Of a stretch of DNA of 64,000 bases, positions 10,686-22,107 are shown one piece after another. A program made the translations under genes and the position numbers. Origin of the DNA: Arenicola marina (lineage: Eukaryota > Annelida > Polychaeta > Arenicolidae); NCBI GenBank assembly GCA_964019135.1, contig OZ025255.1:42314811-42378810 (forward strand). The letters run 5' to 3'. Below the pieces are notes generated by a model that was not told the origin of the DNA, did not search any database, and saw only the letters and a list, made by a program, of their open reading frames with translations. How positions within the stretch are numbered: the stretch's first letter is position 1; each line of letters begins with the position of its first letter.

Positions 10686-12739
10686 TCAGCGGAGGCGTGC
10701 CATGACAACCACCGCGCTGAGGACCAAGGTGAAGGTCAGCATGGCGCCATTAAACCGGAAGCTGGTGGCGCTATTGCAGCGATCCGTGTCACAGCAGTCG
10801 TATGAGGAAATGTCTTCAAGGGTCGGGGTGACACAGGCGGCGCTGGCGACCGTGCAGCCTCGCGTGTACGTCGTAAGAATTGACCCAAGACCAAATACAC
10901 TTTGCTGTAAAGGAAACAACCGGTATCAGACCCAATGCGTGTTCTTGCTGGTTTGTGACACATGCATGCATTGTGTTTCTTTATTCCACCCCTGCGTTCT
11001 ACGGTACCAAGCGATATCATCGACCTTGACAAAGACAGATTATAAATTAGCAATAGCATGTTCTCGGCATAGCTTCCTCCAGCGGTGGAATGTGTCCACT
11101 CACTGGTTTTGGTTTAGGTATTACGATACCAATGTTGAATGTCTTTAACCTTGTTGAACAGGTAAAACTTACAAAGCACTGATACGCGACGCCAGTAGTA
11201 CTTTCAGTGGTGTCTGCACCACATTCTTCCACCTCATTCTTTTCCAGATCCGTGGAGCACAGCAGACAGGAGTAGCAGGTCAAAGCGTGCGCCCCGCCTG
11301 ATAAAACAATCAAATAGAACATGGCTTTAAAGCTCATCGTGCAATTAACTCTTTAGCAAATGTTTGCGTCCTTATATGTTTTTAAAATTAAAAACAATTC
11401 TGAGCAATGTAACATATTGTATGACGTAGTACACAAGAAAACTTTACCATCTCACGCGCATTATACCAGTCTAATAACATAATGCACATAATCGGATATG
11501 TGGTATAAATTGGCGATTTTCCCAAATCACGGTTATTTAATATTAAAATTCTCAGTTCACGATCGATGAAAATCGTTGGTCACGACGGTCGGTTAATATC
11601 CCATTCATTCCCTCTTCACGAAATATTATTTTCCTCTTTCCCTGTTCACGGTGAAAGGGAAAACCCATTCCCGAGGAACGGAAATACCCTTGCCCCCCCC
11701 CCCCCCACCTCCCCCATATATACCCTTGTACTATATATATATATACGCTTTTACATGCTGCATATATACCATGGACTTGTATTTATACACTAAGACATTG
11801 AAGACAATGTTTGATGTTAGAAGTGGAAATATTACTGTATAAACACATTTAATGCACATTGTTGACAGAGCTGCCGGGGGTTCCCGATGTAGCCGAATCT
11901 GGGCTTATCGCCAGATGGGGAAATCCCACCCAAGACAAACTCATGGTCTCAATCTATTGCGTAAAACTTTGGAAGATATTGTGCATCCAAATAATTTGCT
12001 CCAGTAATTGTGCGTTAAAAACAGTTACCGGTGAGAAAATATATCTTACTCGCTAATGAATGCCGGTTTAAAATGGTGTTAACATTGCTTGAGGTGCCTG
12101 AGTCGTTCGAAGGTCAATGATTGATCCTTGACGTGTTCAATGACTGTTGTGGTTCTTTCGTCTTCCGCACCCAGGATCGAGGACTCTGGACTCAGGGACT
12201 GTCTCATGAGTATAACATTGCTCATGTTGTACATTTCTCAACTTTATTTTGCGCTCTAGCGGACCACCCCAGTTTTTCGCGGTTAGTCCAGTTTCGGCGC
12301 CGAAAGATACATACGAAACATAAATGTTATTAGATGTTGATCTCCTTTATGGGTTGTGATGGCAGAGGGGGGGCGGGGTGGTAGGGTTGGCGGTCCAGGG
12401 TCATTTGAAATGGCTATTTGACGGTGGAGTGCAGTACAAATCAAGATAAAGGTAAGATATTGGGTTACTATTGCCCTATGAGAAGCTACCTACCCGCTAT
12501 AGTCAGTGATTCAGTTACAGTCACCACTTGCATCTTAAAGCTTACATCTTAAATGCGGCCGCCGTAAACTTTTACTTTGCGACGGTTCAATGAGTTCTTA
12601 TATATACAATTTTAATATAAAATAGCATGTACAATTTCAGTCGTATTGGATAAATTCAAAGCTTTGTCAATACGTCATGTATAGTATACCACTTACCTAG
12701 CATGGCCACTAAGAGTGTCACAATGAGAATGGTGTTCAT
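10686..12739 (-). CDS. Ly6/uPAR-domain GPI-anchored protein (gene A), 3 exons
   Basis: Three coding exons assemble to 128 residues: 12739-12697 (43 nt, signal peptide start, donor G|gtaagt), 11297-11173 (donor ..TGCTTT|gtaagt) and 10904-10686 (after ..tttcctttacag). Intron phases are 1 and 0. The signal peptide starts MNTILIVTLLVAM and should be cut after GGAHA. The mature domain begins LTCYSC and has ten cysteines in three-finger order, ending with the hallmark CCDTDRCN. A hydrophobic tail (AMLTFTLVLSAVVVMARLR) follows, as expected for a GPI-anchor signal. Proteins of this family are extracellular; some (Lynx type) bind nicotinic receptors, others are adhesion or signalling factors, and the ligand here is unknown. 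The ATG at 11337 in front of exon 2 is intronic and not the start. The gene lies head-to-head with Ly6 gene B. Confidence 0.87.
11555..11713. repeat. Dispersed repeat ending in poly(C), copy 1
   Basis: In intron 1 of Ly6 gene A. It shares ordered blocks with 53155-53285: gatgaaaatc/ggaaatcttt, ggtcacgacggtcgg/gatcacgagggtcgg, attattttcctc, gttcacggtgaaa, catt(t)ccgaggaa, then a run of 14 C (11693-11706) and further C-rich sequence. Two copies in one window, in introns of different genes, suggest an interspersed family (SINE- or MITE-like). No terminal inverted repeat or coding capacity was seen. Confidence 0.6.
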
Positions 12740-15690
12740 TTTGGATGGTGCTAGCCGTGTGGAGTGAAAACTGTCGGAATCAGTGTCTTCTCTGGTCGAG
12801 GGGAGCGCGATGCACGGCCGGCAGAACACCTAAATGTCCTGAAGCCATCAGATACCTTCACTTTTATTAACTCTGTTTACAGTCGTTGCTATGTGGTCTC
12901 CAAGTTTACATATGCTTACATATCTTATTTTTTTTATAAGCCGGTCACCATTTCAATGAACGTGTTTGAATAAGACTTTGAAGAAGCAGGATGGCCACCG
13001 TTCACCATAGACAGCAACCCCCCCCCCCCCCCGCCCCGCTTCCCCAACCTAACTCCCAACCTAACTCACTAAGATATGTACCTCCATCCACTGCCGACCC
13101 CATACCCCACCTGCCCCACCCCACCCCACATCACCCCACTCCACCCAACCACACCCCTCCCCAGCCACCCCTCCCCCCCCCCACTACATCCCTCCTAAGA
13201 CGCCACTATACAGACTGTTCAAATATAAATTTGGTTTCAATAGTATGAACGTAATGTATAGATAATTACATCAGAGATTATGTAAGTTCTCTGGTTACAT
13301 TACGAAACTGATAAAAAAATCTAGCGTTGTAACGGTTTTAACGTTACGTAATGTTTGGCTGGTTGCATATCACAGCGAAAGAGGTAATCTGTCAACAAGT
13401 ATAAGATCTTTCATAATGGACTGAACAGTTAAACTACGGGGGGGTTAACTATTGCGGGTGAGAGGCGACCAGTTACCATTTGCTTAGCACAACTGGACCT
13501 TGGTTTGAACTTGGTTTAAACACATTTTATTTTAAAATATGAAAACAAGCCTTGCCTATATAAGTTCATTTTGCACATGATATAGAAACATGCATAAACA
13601 CACACTAGTAGAAACAGATTTAAGGATTTAACACTCCACAACCACGAACAACTGTAAAGTGAAATAAATTAGTATTTCGCGGTCATTTGCGTATACTGGA
13701 CAAATATAATAACTTATTACATGATTTTGCATCTTTTGTTTAAACAATGACCATAGTTTCCCATTGTTACATATCCAAAAGTGATTATCAAACTTAATCA
13801 AATCCCTCGTGCGCGATATTTAGAACAAATTTACATTTACATTTAATAAAATACAACTCCGTCGCAGATGTAGAAACTTAAAACGCGAAATATTATATTT
13901 AAAACAAATGTTTTTCTTTCCGAACTTATGGTTAGTGGTTTAGGATTGGTTATCCATGGCGCTATTGCTATCACCTGCAAAAGAAATATTTATGTGCACA
14001 AATTCTGTCTGATGATTTACGATTCTCTCCCCAGTCTGGTCAGCACCGCGGTGACAAGTTCTAACTTCGCAGTGGGCCGCGCTTCTTTAGCCCACACTCC
14101 CCCAAGTCTTGGGAGGCGGGGGGGGGGGGGGCGTATATTTGTCTGGACAACACATTATCGGTGATCCTCGTCCCCTGGTAAATACCGTAGCGACGGAGAT
14201 CTACTGTTTGGTAAATAAATACGAAGTGCCTACAATATGACCGTCCGGCGTGTCGCTGTGTCGCCCTCACTTTAAATGGGGTTGTCTGCTCAGAATATAT
14301 ACCCTTTGTGATGTGTCTCGGATCTCGGAGGTGCGTGTGTGTGTGTAGGGGTGGGGGTGGGGGGCGTATTTCCAATCCTCTTGAAAGGCCGAGACTTTCC
14401 TTAAGGACACACCCATAAGGCCCACACAACATTCAGCCCGTGTTGGTCATATGTCGGCCTATGTTTGGGGCGGATTTACCTTTCTGTGTGGACAGGCATC
14501 GCAACGGGTTACACTCATCAAATCTTAAGGGTTGGTAATGGCAAGTTTTTTTTTCATTCCTTCGGGCTGGCCTTGTTTTCCTTGGCACCGAGTGAATAGA
14601 CAGAATATTGACTCCTTTCCCTGTCGATCTCATTCTATAATACGATAGTCTATTAAATAGACGCTCTTGATGTGCTGATGCAAGCGAAATTTGCAGCTAA
14701 ATTTGTCCGTCTTGTAAGCTACAAGTAATACGCGCGACACTATTTTTACTCAATTATTAAGATGTTTAAAACCACTGCGCATTTCACGTGAACAACCTGG
14801 TGTTAACGCTAACCCTAAATTTATCCGAAAAATATCGAGTCATATGTACTCTTGATTAATTCGCATTTTGCATTCCGATGGAAGCATGAAAATAATGCAC
14901 AAATGGGTGCACAATTTTAGGTTTTTTATGTGGTATTTTTCTTTTCATTTCATTTCAATTTTTTTTTTATCAAAAACATATGCAGATGCTTATCCCACTA
15001 ATGCTAAAAACTATATTGAATATAATATCTGCAATGGGACAAATAGAATATTGGAGAATGCGGAGTATACTTTAAACGTCCTTCGGATCCCACAGGGCCA
15101 CCCCGGCCACAATGAGGAGTATACGGAGCTTAACGGAGACATGTCAACTCGATCAAAAGCTTTCTCGTGTCCGACCCGCACATACAGTTCAACAGATAGT
15201 GGAGTCGTCGAGGCGGGAATGCAACAGCCATGCTAAAAATCATTATTTCGGTAAACTAACAGTGATGTCCTTGCTAGGCAGCTTAACTTTAGCAACCACA
15301 AACTTTGTAAGATATGGACCATGACGGCATTATTTCAAGCCCTGTTGTACCTAGTATGCAGAACACTTGAAACTATTTCTCGGCCAATCCCAGGCGAGCT
15401 GATTATCATATGGTTGTCAACTCGTCTCACCCATCCATCTTGCCCGCGTGCCCAGTGTGGGCCTAGACAACTGAGATAGATGTAGCTAACACTTGAAATC
15501 AACCCTTCGTGCGAGTGCCGTATCCACTTTAGAGAAACTGCGACAATAAAATGTTGTCAAGGCGAAAACATTGGCGCCCTATAAAGTCCCATGCATTGTT
15601 CACAACACGCTGTTAGAACTGGGATACGTTCAGTCAGTACTTACTGTCAAATTATTCTTCAATCGTTGCAGTTTCAGCAGAAATAACAGA
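12740..15690. other. Shared upstream region between the two divergent Ly6 genes
   Basis: 2.95 kb between the two initiator codons of oppositely oriented paralogues, so it must hold the 5' ends and promoters of both. It contains a C15 run at 13018-13032 within a C-rich patch reaching about 13190, a G14 run at 14118-14131, and a (GT)n patch near 14334-14346. An ORF at 14868-15236 has no recognisable domain and I do not call it a gene. No clear TATA box could be assigned. Confidence 0.55.
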
Positions 15691-18600
15691 ATGAAAGTGA
15701 TTACTTTCTGTCTCTTTGCAGTGGCAATTGTCGGTACGTGAGGTTTTAAATATACTTGTATTTTCTTGTGGTAATATTGTCGCGAAATCCGTTTATCATA
15801 CATATTTGACCAGAAGTTTGTGAACACATTTTTATCTTTTATGAATTTTGTTCTTCATAAACTTTTCATTTCACGAGTAGAACATATTGTGTTCATTTAA
15901 AGTCGTACATCTTTTATATCATATCTAGTTATATCAAATACGGTGGACGGTGGCTTCCCTGCAGGCTGGATGTGAAGTTAAACGTCAGGCTTACGCTGAT
16001 CCATCGCTTCATAAGCTGGAAACTCTGCTGCAGATTAACCGGCCGTGGGATGGCGCCACCTTACCACTCGCCCAGACAACCACCTTCTTAAGTCACCACT
16101 CGCCAACACAGCCACCTTACTACTCGCCAAGACAGCCACCTTCTTAAGTCACCACTCTCCAACACAGCCACCCTCTTAACTCACCACTCTCCATTACAGC
16201 CACCTTCTTAACTCCCCACTCGCCAACATAGCCACTTTCTTAACTCACCATTCGCCAACACAGCCACCTTCTTAACTCACCACTCGCCAACATAGCCACT
16301 TTGTTAACTCACCACTCGCCAACACAACCACTTTCTTAACTCACCACTCGCCAACACAGCCACCTTCTTAACTCACCGCTCGCCAACATAGCCACTTTCT
16401 TAACTCACCACTCGCAAACCTAGCCACTTTCTTAACTCACCACTCGCCAAGACAACCACCTTCTTAACTCACCACTCGCAAACACAACCACCTTCTTAAG
16501 TCACCACTCGCCAACACAGCCACCTTTTTAACTCACCACTCGCCAACATAGCCACTTTCTTAACTCACCATTCGCCAACACAGCCACCTTCTTAACTCAC
16601 TACTCGCTAACACAACCACTTTCTTAACTCACCACTCGCCAACACAGCCACCTTCTTAACTCACCGCTCGCTAACACAACCACTTTCTTAACTCACCATT
16701 CGCCAACACAGCCACCTTCTTAACTCACCACTCGCTAACACAACCACTTTCTTAACTCACCACTCGCCAACACAGCCACCTTCTTAACTCACCGCTCGCC
16801 AACATAGCCACTTACTTAACTCACCACTCTCCAACATAGCCACCTTCTTAACTCACCACTCTCCAACATAGCCACTTTCTTAACTCACCACTTGCCAACA
16901 CAGCCATCTTCTTAACTCACCACACGCCAAGACAACCACCTTCTCAACTCACCACTCGCCAACAAAACCACCTTCTTAAGTCACCACTCGCCAACACAGC
17001 CACCTTTTTAACTCACCACTCGCCAACATAGCCACTTTCCTAACTCACCACTCGCCAACATAGCCACTTTCTTAACTCACCACTCGCCAAAACAGCCACC
17101 TTCTTAAGTCACCACTCGCCAGCACAGCCACTCTCTTAATTTGCCCACTCGCCAACACAACAACCTTCTTAACTCACCACTCGCCAACACAACAACCTTC
17201 TTAACTCACCACTCGCCAAAACAGCCACCTTCTTAACTCACCGCTCGCCAACATAGCCACTTACTTAACTCACCACACTCCAACATAGCCACTTTCTTAA
17301 CTCACCACTTGCCAACACAGCCACCTTCTTAAGTCACCACACGCCAACATAGCCACTTTCTTAACTCACCACTCGCCAAGACAACCACCTTCTCAACTCA
17401 CCACTCGCCAACACAACCACCTTCTTAAGTCACCACTCGCCAACACAGCCACCTTTTTAACTCACCACTCGCCAACATAGCCACTTTCCTAACTCACCAC
17501 TCGCCAACACAGCCACCTTTTTAACTCACCACTCGCCAACATAGCCACTTTCCTAACTCACCACTCGCCAACATAGCCACCTTCTTAAGTCACCACTCGC
17601 CAGCACAGCCACTCTCTTAATTTGCCCACTCGCCAACACAACAACCTTCCTAACTCACCATTCGCCAACACAACAACCTTCTTAACTCACCACTCGCCAA
17701 AACAGCCACCTTCTTAAGTCACCACTCGCCAGCACAGCCACCTTCTTAAGTCACCACACGCGAAAACAGCCACCTTCTTAAGTCACCACTCGCCAAAACA
17801 ACCACCTTCTTAACTCGCCAACAAAGCCATCGTCTTAACTCATCAATTAAAAACGTTTGTTTCTTGATGTCCCCAGGCTACACCACGGCTACCAAATGCT
17901 ATTCCTGCAGCGACCTGCTTAACGACTTCTGCGAGGAGACGTTCGGCACTGTCTCAGACAAGACTTTATATACCATAGAATGCAGCGGACAGTGCTCGGT
18001 AAGAACATAGAATACAGCGGGCAGTGCTCGGTAAGTCCATAGAATACAGTGGGCAGTGCTCGGTAAGCCCATAGAATACAGCGGGCAGTGCTCGGTAAGC
18101 CCATAGAATACAGTGGGCAGTGCTCGGTAAGCCCATAGAATACAGCGGGCAGTGCTCGGTAAGCCCATAGAATACAGCGGGCAGTGCTCGGTAAGCCCAT
18201 AGAATACAGTGGGCCGTGCTCGGTAAGTCCATAGAATACAGCGGGCCGTGCTCGGTAAGCCCATAGAATACAGCGGGCAGTGCTCGGTAAGCCCATAGAA
18301 TACAGCGGGCAGTGCTCGGTAAGCCCATAGAATACAGTGGGCCGTGCTCGGTAAGTCCATAGAATACAGCGGGCCGTGCTCGGTAAGTCCATAGAATACA
18401 GCGGGCAGCGCTCGGTAAGCCCATAGAATACAGCGGGCAGTGCTCGGTAAGCCCATAGAATACAGTGGGCCGTGCTCGGTAAGTCCATAGAATACAGTGG
18501 GCCGTGCTCGGTAAGAACATAGAATACAGCGGGCAGTGCTCGGTAAACCCATAGAATACAGCGGGCAGTGCTCGGTAAGCCCATAGAATACAGCGGGCAG

Positions 18601-21200
18601 TGCTCGGTAAGTCCATAGAATACAGTGGGCAGTGCTCGGTAAGTCCATAGAATACAGTGGGCAGTGCTCGGTAAGCCCATAGAATACAGTGGGCAATGCT
18701 CGGTAAGCCCATAGAATACAGTGGGCCGTGCTCGGTAAGGACATAGAATACAGCGGGCAGTGCTCGGTAAACCCATAGAATACAGCGGGCAGTGCTCGGT
18801 AAGCCCATAGAATACAGCGGGCAGTGCTCGGTAAGTCCATAGAATACAGCAGGCAGTGCTCGGTAAGCCCAAAGAATACAGTGGGCCGTGCTCGGTAAGT
18901 CCATAGAATACAGCGGGCAGTGGTCGGTTAGCCCATAGAATACAGCGGGCAGTGCTCAGTAAGTTCATAGAATACAGCGGGCAGTGGTCGGTAAGCCCAT
19001 AGAATACAGCGGGCAGTGGTCGGTAAGCCCATAGAATACAGTGGGCAGTGCTCAGTAAGTTCATAGAATACAGCGGGCAGTGGTCGGTAAGCCCATAGAA
19101 TACAGCGGGCAGTGCTCGGTAAGCCCATAGAATACAGCGGGCAGTGTAGGTAAGTCCATAGAATACAGTGGGCAATGCTCGGTAAGTCCATATAATACAG
19201 TGGGCAGTGCTCGGTAAGTCTATAGAATACAGCGGTCAGTGCTCGGTAAGCCTATAGAATACAGTGGGCAGTGCTCGGTAAGCCCATAGAATACAGTGGG
19301 CAGTGCTCGGTAAGCCTATAGAATACAGCGGGCAGTGCTCGGTAAGCCCATAGAATACAGCGGTCAGTGCTCGGTAAGCCTATAGAATACAGTGGGCAGT
19401 GCTCGGTAAGCCCATAGAATACAGTGGGCAGTGCTCGGTAAGCCTATAGAATACAGTGGGCAGTGCTCGGCAAGCCTATAGAATACAGCGGGCAGTGCTC
19501 GGTAAGCCCATAGAATACAGTGGGCAATGCTCGGCAAGTCGTCCATATAATACAGTGGGCAGTGCTCGGTAAGCCTATAGAATACAGTGGGCAGTGCTCG
19601 GTAAGCCTATAGAATACAGCGGGCAGTGCTCGGTAAGCCCATAGAATACAGTGGGCAGTGCTCGGTAAGCCTATAGAATACAGTGGGCAGTGCTCGGTAA
19701 GCCTATAGAATACAGCGGGCAGTGCTCGGTAAGCCCATAGAATACAGTGGGCAATGCTCGGCAAGTCGTCCATATAATACAGTGGGCAGTGCTCGGTAAG
19801 CCCACAGAATACAGCGGGCAGTGCTCGGTAAGCCCATAGAATACAGCGGGCAGTGCTCGGTAAGCCTATAGAATACAGTGGGCAGTCCTCGCTAAGCCCA
19901 TGGAATACAACGGGCAGTGCCCGGCAAGTCCATAGAATACAGCGGGCAGTGCTCGGTAAGTCCATAGAATACAGCAGGCAGTGCTCGGTAAGCCCAAAGA
20001 ATACAGTGGGCAATGCTCGGTAAGCCCAAAGAATACAGCGGGCAGTGCTCGGTAAGCCCAAAGAATACGGCGGGCAGTGCTCGGTAAGCCCAAAGAATAC
20101 AGTGGGTAGTGCTCGGTAAGTCCATAGAATACAGCGGGCAGTGCTCGGTAAGCCCATAGATACAGTGGGCAGTGCTCGGTAAGCCTATAGATACAGTGGG
20201 CAGTGCTCGGTAAGCCCATAGCAAACAGCGGGCAGTGCTCCGTAAGCCCATAGAATACAGTGGGCAGTGCTCGGTAAGCCTATAGAATACAGTGGGCAGT
20301 GCTCGGTAAGCCTATAGAATACAGTGGGCAGTGCTCGGTAAGCCTATAGAATACAGCGGGCAGTGCTCGGTAAGCCTATAGAATACAGTGGGCAGTGCTC
20401 GGTAAGCCTATAGAATACAGTGGGCAGTGCTCGGTAAGCCCGTAGAAAACAGCGGGCAGTGCTCGGTAAGCCTGTAGAATACAGTGGGCAGTGCTCGGTA
20501 AGCCCATGGAATACAACGGGCAGTGCTCGGTAAGCCCAAAGAATACAGCGGGCAGTGCTCGGTAAGCCCAAAGAATACAGTGGGCAGTGCTCGGTAAGCC
20601 CATAGAATAGAGCGGACAGTGCTCGGTAAGCCCATAGAATAGAGCGGGCAGTGCTCGGTAAGCCCAAAGAATACAGCGGGCAGTGCTCGGTAAGCCCAAA
20701 GAATACAGCGGGCAATGCTCGGTAAGCCCATAGAATACAGCGGGCAGTGCTCGTTAAGCACATCCAATACAGCGGGCAGCGCTCGGTAAGGCCAAAGAAT
20801 ACAGCGGGCAGTGGTCGGTAAGCCCATAGAATACAGCGGGCAGTGCTCGGTCAGCCCATAGAATACAGCGGGCAGTGCTCGGTAAGAACATAAAACTTCA
20901 TTTCCGTAACAATGCTCCGGGCACTTTTGCGGTAAAAAGTGATAAAAACATGTCATAATTTAATCAGTGATTTTATTTTCTTCTCAACAGAAAACCCGTA
21001 CTGATAGCGGTGTGTCCACTATCTGGACCAGGTCGTGCTCCCCAGCATGCAATGAGGGGGATTTCTACGTCGGGAGCGTGGGTACCGCCACCTACTGCTG
21101 CAGTGGAGATTACTGCAACGCCGCCACCAGCGTCCGCGTCGCCATGACAACCATGATCATCGGGGCAACGCTTTCGCTGTTCTTTGCGCGTCTTCGTTAA
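15691..21200 (+). CDS. Ly6/uPAR-domain GPI-anchored protein (gene B), 3 exons
   Basis: Exons 15691-15733 (43 nt, MKVITFCLFAVAIV, donor G|gtacgt), 17877-17998 (after ..gatgtccccag, donor TGCTCG|gtaaga) and 20991-21200 (after ..ttcttctcaacag) assemble to 124 residues with intron phases 1 and 0, the same as gene A. The mature domain begins around TKCYSC and has ten cysteines in three-finger order, ending CCSGDYCN. A hydrophobic C-terminus (MTTMIIGATLSLFFARLR) follows, as in GPI-anchored Ly6 proteins. Both proteins end in ARLR, and they differ strongly in the finger loops, so they are diverged paralogues. Intron 1 carries a 32-bp array unrelated to the exons. Intron 2 is almost wholly an array of exon 2's own 3' end with its donor. 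Expected location is the outer cell surface; the ligand is unknown. Confidence 0.88.
16049..17830. repeat. 32-bp minisatellite in intron 1 of Ly6 gene B
   Basis: About 55 copies of a 32-bp unit with core cgccaacacagccac then cttcttaactcaccact. It is unrelated to the flanking exons on the plus strand. On the minus strand each unit reads GTGGTGAGTTAAG, so it contains a consensus-like 5' splice site facing the opposite way. No exon matching the unit was found next to either end. Common variants are agcc/aacc, cacag/catag and ttaact/ttaagt. Confidence 0.93.
17972..20890 (+). repeat. 32-bp minisatellite copied from exon 2 end plus donor of Ly6 gene B
   Basis: About 90 copies. The unit is gtaag followed by 27 nt matching the last 27 nt of exon 2 (exon: ..CATAGAATGCAGCGGACAG.. 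then TGCTCG; array: catagaatacagcgggcag then tgctcg). Each copy thus ends in a donor TCG|gtaag. The first copy after the exon and the final copy before unique intron both read gtaagaacata, whereas internal copies read gtaagccca, gtaagtcca or gtaagccta. The period is kept over 2.9 kb with only a few short indels. ORFs through the array are by-products. Confidence 0.95.
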
Positions 21201-21402
21201 AACGGTTGCATTATGAGAGGTTGGCGTTATGAGGGGGTCTTCTTTATTATTGAAATTAGTGGAATTATCGCAAAATAATCCATGGATAAATGTCATTGTT
21301 AGTAATTATGATTAAATTGCAAACAACCAAAGCGTGGGCTGAAGCAATTCTAAAACGCTATTATGGAATATCGATGATTGCATTGTACCCAGTCATTGTC
21401 CA

Positions 21403-21408
21403 AATAAA
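21403..21408 (+). other. Poly(A) signal AATAAA for Ly6 gene B
   Basis: First AATAAA downstream of the stop at 21198-21200, about 200 bp away, followed by T/G-rich sequence (gtttggtttcc). Confidence 0.45.
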
Positions 21409-22107
21409 GTTTGGTTTCCATGTATATGTAATGTATGTTAACAATTTATGTGTAGGCTACAATCATCAGCGAGGCATTGAAGCGCTTCACCTGGTTCTCC
21501 AGATACGTATGTGTAGTATGGTAGGCTGGTTCCCCGCCCTCAGCCAACGATTCTCACAATGGCATCTGGACGAGTTTCACAGTTCGGACGCTAAATATTC
21601 CATAATCCAATTTTCCAAGAAGCCCTTTAGCCAAACTCAGTGATTATATACTGTCCTATCAAATGCTAATAAATAACTTACATGACAAGATAGGACGGCA
21701 AACTACGATGATATTCATATTTCGCTGTTTTCGCTGTTTTCGCTGCATAGGCCAACACCGCTCTCTGTCGACATGTTCAGAGTCCCCTCCACCCCCCCCC
21801 CCCCACCCACCCCACTCCCCGGTCGAAAGTTCTGAAATATCCGCTCTATAGAAGCATCTTTTTCATTATAAATGTCCGCTATATAGGGGTATCTTTTCGT
21901 GACAAATGTTCGCTCTCTGAGGCATCAAGGGGCACCCGCGGAACCCCCCAACCAGATTGGTATAGTAGTGACCCCTCCCCCTCCCTCCCCCCCCCCCCCC
22001 CTGGGACGTTAATCATAAGGGCGGTTATCACGTCTGGACCCACCGCTTACCGGAAAGCCACTATTGCGCAACTGGTTGTCATGGAAACAAACACTGAATT
22101 GAACCTG
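21409..22107. other. No gene seen; C-rich homopolymers
   Basis: 3' flank of Ly6 gene B leading into the giant 20-bp array. It contains C13 at 21792-21804 and C15 at 21987-22001. No coding signal. Confidence 0.6.

Noticed and set aside
11298..11337. ATG at 11337 as the start of Ly6 gene A (a one-exon signal peptide)
   Set aside because: A separate 43-nt signal-peptide exon at 12739-12697 with a perfect donor and matching phase gives a better protein, and gene B has the same structure. The 11337 ATG falls in the intron before a good acceptor.
14868..15236. 122-codon plus-strand ORF between the Ly6 genes
   Set aside because: No recognisable domain. The first half is AT-rich and looks like translated non-coding DNA, and splice or poly(A) context is lacking.
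17899..20956. Cys/Leu-rich minus-strand ORFs reading YRALPAVFYGLTEHCPLYSM
   Set aside because: Antisense translation of the 32-bp exon-edge array; the parent exon is on the plus strand.
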